The notes under the pieces were generated by a model that was not told where the DNA came from, did no database searches, and worked only from the letters and a program-made list of their open reading frames with translations. From the NCBI GenBank assembly GCA_963824085.1, contig CAWGNT010000018.1, forward strand, positions 232,319 through 296,318: a stretch of DNA of 64,000 nucleotides. Reading direction: 5' to 3'. Of the stretch, positions 16,830 to 25,938 are shown piece after piece. The stretch comes from JARRNE01 sp963824085 (GTDB lineage Bacteria; Pseudomonadota; Gammaproteobacteria; Chromatiales; Chromatiaceae). Position numbers and translations under genes: made by a program. Each line of letters starts with the position of its first letter. Positions within the stretch are counted from its first letter, which is position 1.

Positions 16830-17928
16830 ATGCAGGACATCAACCCCATCGTAACCAGGATCGATGACCTCAAGGGGCGCTCGGCGTCCCTTAGGGGGTA
16901 CCTTTGACTACGCGGAGAAGAAAGACCGCCTGACCGAGGTCTTGCGCGAGCTGGAGCAGCCTGACGTTTGGGGCGATCCCGAGCGCGCCCAATCGTTGGG
17001 ACGGGAGCGCGCGGGCCTCGAAGCGGTCGTCGATACCCTCGATACCCTCGACGCCGGGCTTGGCGACGCCGCTGACCTTCTGGCCATGGCGGCTGAAGAA
17101 GGCGACGCCGGGACGGTGGACGCGATCGTGGGCGATCTCGACGAATACGAGGCACGCGTCGCCGAGCTCGAGTTCAGACGCATGTTCTCCGGCGAGATGG
17201 ATGCCAAGAACGCCTTCGTCGACGTTCAGGCTGGGTCCGGCGGCACCGAGGCGCAGGATTGGGCGGAGATGCTGCTGCGCATGTATCTGCGCTGGGGTGA
17301 ACGGCGGGGATTCGATACGGAGCTGATCGAGGTCTCCCCCGGCGAGGTGGCGGGCATCAAGAGTGCCACCATCCGCTTCGAGGGCGATCACGCCTTCGGT
17401 TGGCTGCGCACGGAGACGGGCGTCCACCGTCTGGTCCGCAAGTCACCCTTCGACTCGGGAAACCGCCGCCATACGTCTTTTGCCGCCGTCTTCGTCTCGC
17501 CCGAGGTCGACGACGATGTGGACATCGAAGTCAATCCGGGGGATCTCCGCATCGACGTCTACCGCGCGAGCGGGGCCGGCGGACAGCACGTGAACCGCAC
17601 TGAATCGGCGGTGCGCATCACACACATGCCGAGCGGCATCGTCGTGCAGTGTCAGAACGACCGCAGCCAGCACAAGAACAAGGCCACCGCTATGAAACAG
17701 CTCAAGGCGAAGCTGTACGAGATGGAGATGCAGCGACGCCGGGCCGATCAGCAGGCCGTAGAGGACACCAAGTCGGACATCGGGTGGGGCAGTCAGATCC
17801 GTTCCTACGTGCTCGATCAGTCTCGTATCAAGGACCTGCGTACCGGCGTCGAGACGGCCAATACCCAGGGCGTTCTCGACGGTAATCTCGATCCCTTCAT
17901 CGAGGCCAGCCTGAAGAGCGGTCTTTAA
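16830..17928 (+). CDS. prfB: peptide chain release factor 2, with programmed +1 frameshift
   Basis: RF2 reads UGA and UAA stop codons. The gene starts at ATG 16830 (MQDINPIVTRIDDLKGR). After codon 25 (CTT, 16902-16904) it meets an in-frame TGA, and translation continues in the +1 frame from GAC at 16906. The CDS is therefore 16830-16904 joined to 16906-17928 and gives 365 residues, the usual RF2 length. The stop-recognition tripeptide SPF (VRKSPFDSGNRRHTSF) and the catalytic GGQ (GAGGQHVNRTESA) are intact. lysS follows, the classic prfB-lysS pair. Confidence 0.96.
16893..16908 (+). promoter_or_regulatory. RF2 autoregulatory frameshift site
   Basis: The site reads AGGGGG TAC CTT TGA C: an internal Shine-Dalgarno-like AGGGGG, the slippery CTT, then TGA followed by C, the weakest termination context. 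Low RF2 favours the +1 slip and more RF2 synthesis. It matches the well-known bacterial prfB site. Confidence 0.95.
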
Positions 17929-17960
17929 GCCGCTACACGACGTCCTCCAGCCAGAGACCA

Positions 17961-19475
<1,515 letters not shown>

Positions 19476-19539
19476 GCGCAACCCGACCCCGGGAAAACGA
19501 AAAGATCAAATACAAGCGGTATACGCGTCGCTGTGGATA

Positions 19540-20571
19540 TCAAACCTCGGCGGGAAAACCGTAGGGCGGTTCCTTGAGGGTCAGTCGCGGGCCATCCGCG
19601 CCGAGGCGGACCTCGCCTTGCTCGGCGGCCGCAATCTCGACCACACCGAGCATCTCGTAACGCCTCGGCCCGCTCGCACGGGCATCGACCACGCGCCCTG
19701 TCGCCTGCTCGGAGGTGCTGCCCTCCGAGTAGAGCGCGTCGCCTGGCTTGGGTGGATTGTCCGTATTGACTTCAGCGAGATACATGCGGCGCTTGAGCTT
19801 GCCTAGGTACTGCATGCGGGCGACCACCTCTTGCCCGGTGTAGCAGCCCTTGGAGAAGCTGACACCGTCGATGAGCTGCATGTTGGTCATCTGAGGGACG
19901 AAGGCGTCGGCGGTTTCCTCGTATACGGCGGGCAATCCGGCGCGGATGTCCAGCAGCGCCCAGTAGTCGCCATTCACCGCGGTTGCCGCCGCCGCGACCG
20001 CGTCCCAGAAGGCCGCCACGTGAGCGGCTGGCCCCAGGACTTCGAAGCGCGGGGGGGCTCCCGGAATGCGGATGGCCACCAGGTCGCCGCTCTGCGCAAT
20101 TGCGTTGTTGTCGACGGGGACATCCGGGAAGTGGGCCGCCAGGAGACCTGGGGCACATTCACCGGCGATCCCGACGCGGACGAGTTGGTCGCTGGCGTCC
20201 TCCACGGTGACCTTGGCGCGGAGCACGAATAGGCGCAGCCGCTGCAGCGTCGCCCCGAGTCTGCTGCGGGGTAGCTGAAGATAGAACGCATCGTCGAGGC
20301 GAAAGGCCCGGAAGTTCGCAAGCATGCGGCCCTTGGGGCTGCAGTGGGCGCTGAGCTGGGTATGAGTCCGGGTAAGTGCTCGCACGTCGTTTGTCAGCTG
20401 ACCTTGAAGAAAGTCCGCGGCGTCGGGTCCGCTTACCCCGATGAGTCCTAGCTCGGACAAGTCCACGAGGGCGCATTCGGTTGCGGCTGGGGCAGCGGGG
20501 AATCGGACGTAATCGTTGTCGCCGACCTCGGCGGCGCGCGATACGAGGTGGGTTTTCCATTGGCTATTCAT
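19540..20571 (-). CDS. ygfZ: folate-binding Fe-S maturation protein YgfZ
   Basis: A 343-residue tetrahydrofolate-dependent protein of the GcvT-like fold that supports assembly or repair of certain Fe-S enzymes. The diagnostic YgfZ motif KGCYTGQEVVARMQYLGKLKR (first part, around residue 245) contains the essential Cys. The N-terminal substrate-binding region (GVSGPDAADFLQGQLTNDV) is intact. The start at 20571 (MNSQW) is chosen; ATG at 20583 adds four residues. Confidence 0.93.
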   Translation of the reverse strand: MNSQWKTHLVSRAAEVGDNDYVRFPAAPAATECALVDLSELGLIGVSGPDAADFLQGQLTNDVRALTRTHTQLSAHCSPKGRMLANFRAFRLDDAFYLQLPRSRLGATLQRLRLFVLRAKVTVEDASDQLVRVGIAGECAPGLLAAHFPDVPVDNNAIAQSGDLVAIRIPGAPPRFEVLGPAAHVAAFWDAVAAAATAVNGDYWALLDIRAGLPAVYEETADAFVPQMTNMQLIDGVSFSKGCYTGQEVVARMQYLGKLKRRMYLAEVNTDNPPKPGDALYSEGSTSEQATGRVVDARASGPRRYEMLGVVEIAAAEQGEVRLGADGPRLTLKEPPYGFPAEV

Positions 20572-20760
20572 GGGCGTCGACATCTCTCTGCGGAATTTCA
20601 GGGACAGGCACTTGCACACAGCCGATCCGCCAGCAATGGTTCCGGGTATCATAACTAAGTCGCAGGTCCATTCTGACCGGGTCGCGACTTGCGGGTGCGC
20701 ACACGGGAGTCTCTCCCGCGCCGTGCCGCCGGGTGTGAAGTAGGAGATGGCAGCGTTTCT

Positions 20761-22584
20761 ATGATTCCTCAAGCCAGCCCCCGGGTGGACAGCCTGGTGC
20801 TGTACAAGGCGCGGCCTGCCCGGGTGGTCTCGATCGGGGAGAAGATCGAGATCGAGCTCGAAGGCGGACAGACAAAGCGTGTGCGACCTAAGGACATCGA
20901 GCTGCTGCATCAGGGGCCGCTCAAGCGGCTGGATGAGCTGGGACCTCGCGACGGCGAGCTCGATGAGGCCTGGGAGCTGCTGGAGGGAGGGGAGACCAAC
21001 CTTCGGGACCTTGCCGAGCTGGTCTACGGCGAGTTTTCTCCCACATCTGCCTGGGCAGTCTGGGAGCGGGTCGCGGAGGGTATCTACTTCGCCGGCTCGC
21101 CTGGGGCGATCCAGGTGCGTGCCCGTGAGGACGTCGAGCGCGACCAAGCCGAGCGTGACGCAAAAGAAGCTGCCGAGCGGGATTGGAAGGCCTTCTTGGC
21201 GCGCATGGACAAGGCCGAGCCGGCTCCGGAGGACAGGGCGCGGCTGGAGGAGGTCGAGCGTCTCGCCTTGGGGCGCAGCCAGAGCAGTCGTATCCTCAGT
21301 GCGCTGGGCCACCAGCAGACGCCGGAGAACGCCCATCGTGCACTGGTCGCCGTTGGGTACTGGCCATCGGAGCACAACCCTTATCCGGCCCGCTGTGGCC
21401 TTCCAGAGGCGGATCCGCAGCTGCCGGTGCCGGACCTTCCGGCTGATGAGCGCCTGGACCTTACCCATTTGGCCGCGTACGCCATCGACGACGAAGGCAA
21501 CCAGGACCCCGATGACGCCATCAGCTTCGATGGCGAGCGGCTCTGGGTACACGTAGCGGACGTGGCTGCGGTGGTGACACCGGACAGCGCGATGGATCGA
21601 GAGGCACGATCCCGCGGTACCAACCAATACATGCCCGAGCGCACGGTAAACATGCTGCCTGCGCTAGTGACTGACCGTTTGGGACTTGGTCTGCAACCAG
21701 TGTCACCCGCCTTGTCCTTCGGCCTTCGGTGTGCGGATTCCGGAGAGCTGTCCGACATCGAGGTCCGACGCACCTGGATTCAGGTCGAGCGGTTGAGCTA
21801 CGACCAGGCCGAGCACCGCATGGAGGAAGATCCGTTTGCGCAGATCGACCTGATCACGCGGCGCTATCGCGCACGTCGCCACGCGATGGACGCGGCGCGG
21901 ATCGATCTGCCGGAGGTGAGTGTGCGCGTCCGTGCTGGCGAAGTGGTCATCAGGCCGCTACCGCGGCTCCGCAGCCGAGCCCTCGTGACCGACGCCATGC
22001 TGATGGCGGGCGAGGCCGCGGCGCGATTCTGTTTAGAGCGGGACATTCCAGTTCCCTTCGCCGCCCAGCCGCGGCCGGACAAGATCGAAGCTCCGGAGGA
22101 TATGGCGGCCATGTACGCCTACCGCCGTCGCTTCAAGCCGACGCGTCTGGTAAGGGAGCCCGAGCCGCACTTCGGTCTCGGTCTTCCCCTCTATACGCGG
22201 GCAACGAGTCCACTTCGCCGTTACTCGGATTTGCTGGTGCATCAGCAAATTCGCGCCTGGCTGGCGGGTGCGCAGCTGCTCTCTCCTCAGGAGGTGGCGC
22301 AACGCGTGGGCGAGGCGGAGATGGCAAGTGCCGCTGTGCGGCGAGCGGAGCGGCTTTCGAACCAGCACTGGAAGCTCGTCTATCTTCGAGATCACCCGGG
22401 CTGGCGCGGTGAGGCCATCATCGTGGAGAAGGAGGAGCACAAAACGACCGTGGTGATACCTGAGCTCGCCCTGGAGGCAAAGATCCGCCTGCGGGGAGAT
22501 CGAGCGCTCAACGAGCGGATCCGACTCTCCCCCCGGGAGATTGATCTGCCGGAGCTTGGCTGCTATTTCCGGGTCCGCGACTAG
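20761..22584 (+). CDS. RNB-domain 3'-5' exoribonuclease (short RNase II/R relative)
   Basis: A 607-residue protein with an RNase II catalytic domain. The metal-binding run DDEGNQDPDDAIS sits near residues 245-257 and the conserved ATSPLRRYSDLLVHQQ near 480. An N-terminal SH3/OB-like part (about 10-60, VLYKARPARVVSIGEKIEIEL) precedes a helical segment. It lacks the length and C-terminal S1 domain of RNase R. It is best called a ribonuclease catalytic-domain protein; the exact RNA targets are unknown. ATG 20761 is taken rather than upstream 20689. Confidence 0.85.
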   Translation: MIPQASPRVDSLVLYKARPARVVSIGEKIEIELEGGQTKRVRPKDIELLHQGPLKRLDELGPRDGELDEAWELLEGGETNLRDLAELVYGEFSPTSAWAVWERVAEGIYFAGSPGAIQVRAREDVERDQAERDAKEAAERDWKAFLARMDKAEPAPEDRARLEEVERLALGRSQSSRILSALGHQQTPENAHRALVAVGYWPSEHNPYPARCGLPEADPQLPVPDLPADERLDLTHLAAYAIDDEGNQDPDDAISFDGERLWVHVADVAAVVTPDSAMDREARSRGTNQYMPERTVNMLPALVTDRLGLGLQPVSPALSFGLRCADSGELSDIEVRRTWIQVERLSYDQAEHRMEEDPFAQIDLITRRYRARRHAMDAARIDLPEVSVRVRAGEVVIRPLPRLRSRALVTDAMLMAGEAAARFCLERDIPVPFAAQPRPDKIEAPEDMAAMYAYRRRFKPTRLVREPEPHFGLGLPLYTRATSPLRRYSDLLVHQQIRAWLAGAQLLSPQEVAQRVGEAEMASAAVRRAERLSNQHWKLVYLRDHPGWRGEAIIVEKEEHKTTVVIPELALEAKIRLRGDRALNERIRLSPREIDLPELGCYFRVRD

Positions 22585-22735
22585 CCGCGCCGTACCGGCG
22601 GCGTGTTGACGCAACGTCTGTAGTTATCCGACAAGACGCCGTTGAGCGTTGTATGCCGTTCGCAGTTGAGCTCTCGTTTTTCCGGGGGCCGGGTTGCGTC
22701 CGCCGAGGGACGCCGTGAATCGGAAGGATGGGAAC

Positions 22736-23239
22736 ATGCGCAGATTGTTTGTGCTCTTGGCCACAGAGGAAGGATGTCGGACGGTGGTGGGGGCTTTGGA
22801 AGGCATGGGTGTTCCGGTCGCCCATCTCCATGTCATCGCGGGGCTGGCGCATCCACTTGAGGACCTTCCGGAGGCGAGCGTTTGGCAGCGGACGGAGTTG
22901 GCCCACGGCATCGAGTGGGGGCTGGGCTTGGGGGGAGCCGCAGGGCTAGTCGGCGGCCTTTTGGCGGTGTCTTTTCCTCCGGCCGGGCTGATTCTCGGAG
23001 GGGGCGCGCTCATGGGCACGGCTGCTGCGGGTGCAGGCTTAGGCGCCTTGGTGACTGCGCTCTTGGGCAGTCAGGAGCACAACCATGAGTTCGACGCCTT
23101 CCAGAGGGCGATTGCGGCCGGGAAACTGCTCCTGATAGTGGATATATCGCGCCAGCAGGAGGAGGAGGCACGGTCGACGATCCTAAGGCATCATCCCGGG
23201 GCCATGATCAGATCCACCGGAACGGAAACCACCCAGTAA
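22736..23239 (+). CDS. small membrane protein, DUF1269-like
   Basis: A 167-residue protein. It has an N-terminal alpha/beta part (RRLFVLLATEEGCRTVVGALEGMGV), a Gly/Ala-rich hydrophobic region at about 65-120 that could be two membrane hairpins, and a short soluble tail. The arrangement resembles DUF1269-type proteins. ATG 22736 follows GGAAGGATGGGA. The 151 bp upstream contain GGGACGCCGTGAAT, a scrap resembling the family 1 core. The function is unknown. Confidence 0.6.
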   Translation: MRRLFVLLATEEGCRTVVGALEGMGVPVAHLHVIAGLAHPLEDLPEASVWQRTELAHGIEWGLGLGGAAGLVGGLLAVSFPPAGLILGGGALMGTAAAGAGLGALVTALLGSQEHNHEFDAFQRAIAAGKLLLIVDISRQQEEEARSTILRHHPGAMIRSTGTETTQ

Positions 23240-23566
23240 GTCCTGTGGGGCGATCGGGTCCGTTCTGGCGGACACGCGACAGATCCGGCTGCACCGGCCC
23301 ACCTCTCGCATTGTTGCAGGATACGCGACACGTCGCCCTTGAAAAACAGGGCGATATGTGATTATCTTGTAAAAAAATCTACATGCGCACTGGTTGCGCG
23401 TGATTTTTCGGTTTTCCGCGACGGGCTTGTGTTGGGGCAATCTCGTGTACACGCGCTTCGGTCGACCCTCGGGGCGGGCCGACCCGCAGAGGACCTTACG
23501 AGCGCTCGCCTCAGCCTGGGTAGCCGTCGGTGGGGCTGCGCGCACTGCGTCGCGGCTGCATCCCGT
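23240..23566. other. gene-free interval
   Basis: A 327-bp gap between two convergent genes. It contains the stem TCGCCCT/AGGGCGA around TTGAAAAAC (about 23332-23354), which could help end transcription, followed by an A-rich stretch. No coding sequence is supported. Confidence 0.4.
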
Positions 23567-24094
23567 TCACGCTCCCCAGCGCCGGACGGACCCGGTGTCT
23601 ACGTGGACGAAGTCAGATCTTGGGTAGTAACCCACGCCACCCTGGCGGAGGGCGAGTGCGGAGTCCCGGATGCTCCTTGTGGACACATCTTTGTGACGAA
23701 TGTCCACAGCCTGTCCGGTCAGGTGGAGGCTGTGCTTGGCGACGCCGCGGGAGGTGCGGCGCAACCGTGCGTTCGTCCGTGGGCAACGGTAGCCACAGAC
23801 GACTTCGAATACACCCTGCGGGTCTCCGAGTCGATGATTGATATCGAAGAGTAGATCGAAGAGTTGAGGGTCCATGACTGTGACATCGTTGGTTCGATAG
23901 TCACGGAGGAAATGATTCAATTTGTGCAGGGCTGCGCGTTGATAGCGATCCCCGATACGGTAGGTGAGAGTGATCTTTTCGTCAGTGTGAAGGTGGTGGA
24001 AGGAAAGGACTCGCGCATGCTCCTTTTTCTTCCCAGCTAACGCCGGTGTCGCAATAGCCGATAACGCGAGCCCGAGAAAATAGCGTCGATTCAT
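23567..24094 (-). CDS. YcbK-like (DUF882) Tat-exported peptidase M15 family protein
   Basis: A 175-residue protein. The N-terminus MNRRYFLGLALSAIATPALAG has a twin-arginine and an AxA cleavage site (residues 17-20), suggesting Tat export to the periplasm. The body matches the YcbK/DUF882 group of the M15 peptidase fold. Metal-site elements are SRGVAKHSLHLTGQAVDI (His and Asp) and FVHVDTG (His). It is a probable murein-modifying enzyme; activity is inferred from the family. Confidence 0.88.
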   Translation of the reverse strand: MNRRYFLGLALSAIATPALAGKKKEHARVLSFHHLHTDEKITLTYRIGDRYQRAALHKLNHFLRDYRTNDVTVMDPQLFDLLFDINHRLGDPQGVFEVVCGYRCPRTNARLRRTSRGVAKHSLHLTGQAVDIRHKDVSTRSIRDSALALRQGGVGYYPRSDFVHVDTGSVRRWGA

Positions 24095-25122
24095 ATGCCC
24101 CCTCGAATAGCATTCTTCTCGGATGCGTCATTATAAACAGATGAGGATCTAAATCAACAGAAGCATCGGGTCCGATTGACATTATTGAAATTCCCAATCG
24201 GGGATGGAAAGCAGATATTCTTTGGATGGTCGGTCCATGATTGTCAATGAACCGACGGGCGGTGCGTTCGGTCGAAGACCAGGTGACATGAGCGACCCTG
24301 TCAGCAGTGGCTGATACTCGACACTAATCGCGGAGCCACCTGCGTCAATACGTCAAGTTATCGCGCGCGAACGACACGGCCATGTGTCGGCGGGTACGGA
24401 CTTGCCGAATGCAGATGGCTCTTTCGGTTTATGACCTGAGGGGCTCGGTTGCGGGCGGCGTGGTGTCGGCTGCACTGAGGCTGCAGGCGCCCGCAGCCGG
24501 ATTCCGGAAGGTGATTGGCGTTTATCTTCGCTGCCAAGGGCCTGGCGAGGGTCGGGTACGGGCCAGCGGGACACGCAGTGTGAATACATCCGTGTAGGCT
24601 CGACGGCGCCGACGGTCCCGCCGGCCCGCCAATGGGCGGTCCAGCCGAGCCACGATGCTAACCACCTCCCGGAAAGCCGAAACTGCGAGCGCGACCGGTA
24701 TAGTTCGATGCCTTGTCGCGTTGAAATCTGTGATTTCGGTCGCTGAAACGCCGTTTGCGGAGGCTTAGGGTGTATCTGACGCTTGGGTGATTGCGCTGTC
24801 TCTGCAGCGTGTAGCTCGGCGGTTGCGACTGAGCCTATCGGACGGGCGGGAGGAAGGTCGCGTTTCTGTAATGAGGAGAAGGGGGGGCTGGTCATTGACG
24901 CAGAGCAGGTACGTCGCGCGTTTTTTGCTCGTCAGGCCCGCCCGATGCCGGCTATGATTTGATGTCCATGGCAAGCCATGAACCGAGCCGCGTGGGGTAG
25001 AAATGGCGCTTGTGCTCTCGGGCAGGTCACCCGAGTATGGTCTTGACTCTGTAGCAGTGTGGGGAGATGAGACGACAGGCGTTCAGATTTGCGCAGCCAG
25101 ATCGCTGCCTTGGTGCTGAACG
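24095..25122. other. 1-kb interval without genes, holding element copy C
   Basis: The left part (to about 24250) is unusually AT-rich for this window and may carry the YcbK-like promoter. Family 1 copy C lies at 24510-24666. The rest has no frame with recognisable protein features; short open frames on both strands look like GC-driven shadows. It may be a degraded gene or an insertion-prone spacer. Confidence 0.5.
24510..24666 (+). repeat. family 1 palindromic element, copy C
   Basis: A 157-bp, slightly degenerate copy: ends GGTGATTGGC and GCTAACCACC, flanked by TTCCGGAA (24502-24509) and TCCCGGAA (24667-24674), 7 of 8 matching. It is shorter than the others because about 15 bp around the central GGCGCC hairpin are missing. 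The core reads GTGAATACATCCGTGTAGG. Mutated ends suggest an older insertion. Confidence 0.75.
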
Positions 25123-25782
25123 ATGAATGGGGCAAAGCTCTGGTCCATAGCCCTTTTGATGTTTCCGCTCGCGGCGCCATGCGATGTCTTCAAGTACGTC
25201 GATCCCGCAGGAAATGTGTACTTCACCGACTCACCGCTGCAGGGTGACAAGTATCGGCTCGAGTGGAAGAGGACTGCGGCCAAGCTAGTATCGGAGCATG
25301 GCAAGAAACTGGTGGCGGCGGGAAGCAGGCGTTTGGCTGCTCCACCCGCGGACCCGCCGGCCCGCGATCTCTCAGTCCGGCGTGTCCGTTACTCCACGCT
25401 GATCGAGGCGACCGCCAGACAGTTCAATCTGTACCCCGAGCTTCTGCATGCAGTAGTGCGCACGGAGTCGGCCTACAACGCGTCCGCGGTGTCATCGGCC
25501 GGGGCAATCGGGCTGATGCAGCTGATGCCGGCGACAGCCGCACGCTACCATGTCTCCGATATTTGGAATCCGGTGGAGAATCTTCGTGGGGGGGCCGAGT
25601 ATTTGCGCGACCTACTCGATATGTTCGAGCATGATCTGCGCTTGGCGCTGGCGGCCTATAACGCCGGCGAGAATGCGGTAATCAAGTACGGCAACCGAAT
25701 TCCACCGTACGCCGAGACTCAGCACTACGTGCGCAAGGTTCTGCAGTTCCTGTGGGCGGAGCGCACGTCCGCGCAGCGCTAG
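25123..25782 (+). CDS. lytic transglycosylase (SLT domain) with DUF4124 N-terminus
   Basis: A 219-residue periplasmic murein-cleaving enzyme. A signal peptide (about 1-19) is followed by a DUF4124-like segment (DVFKYVDPAGNVYFTDSPLQG) and the SLT domain, with catalytic Glu in VVRTESAYNASAVS, then GAIGLMQLMPATA and ALAAYNAGENAV. It produces 1,6-anhydromuropeptides. The TAG stop at 25780-25782 is followed immediately by a family 2 element, and a 14-bp perfect inverted repeat covers the stop codon. Confidence 0.93.
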   Translation: MNGAKLWSIALLMFPLAAPCDVFKYVDPAGNVYFTDSPLQGDKYRLEWKRTAAKLVSEHGKKLVAAGSRRLAAPPADPPARDLSVRRVRYSTLIEATARQFNLYPELLHAVVRTESAYNASAVSSAGAIGLMQLMPATAARYHVSDIWNPVENLRGGAEYLRDLLDMFEHDLRLALAAYNAGENAVIKYGNRIPPYAETQHYVRKVLQFLWAERTSAQR

Positions 25783-25816
25783 GGAGACGCTGATTAAATT
25801 TCCGTCTCCCTAGCGC
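25776..25816. terminator. perfect 14-bp inverted repeat at the transglycosylase stop
   Basis: GCGCTAGGGAGACG (25776-25789) and CGTCTCCCTAGCGC (25803-25816) pair perfectly around a 13-nt AT-rich loop. It includes the stop codon and the start of the family 2 element. It probably ends or stabilises the transcript; no T-run follows. Confidence 0.5.
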
Positions 25817-25926
25817 CCCGCTATTTTCGGTGCCTGCAAGGCACTGAAAATGAAGGCATCCGGAATTTGCGCTTTTCGGATGCCGTGCGCAGAGATATCC
25901 AGGATCGATTTATTCAGCGCTTCCCT
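25783..25926 (+). repeat. family 2 multi-hairpin element, copy 1
   Basis: A 144-bp element starting GGAGACGCTGAT directly after the transglycosylase stop and ending GATTTATTCAGCGCTTCCCT 13 bp before the convergent DUF1631 stop. The outer ends are imperfect inverted repeats (AGGGAGACGCTGATT against the complement AGGGAAGCGCTGAAT). Internal hairpins are ATTTTC/GAAAAT with GTGCC/GGCAC, and GGCATCCG/CGGATGCC. Copy 2 is at 36583-36734. No flanking duplication is seen. Confidence 0.75.
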
Positions 25927-25938
25927 TGGCGAAGTCGA

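Noticed and set aside
24353..24895. 180-residue minus-strand frame in the gene-free interval
   Set aside because: Low-complexity, no ribosome-binding site, crosses repeat copy C and resembles no family.
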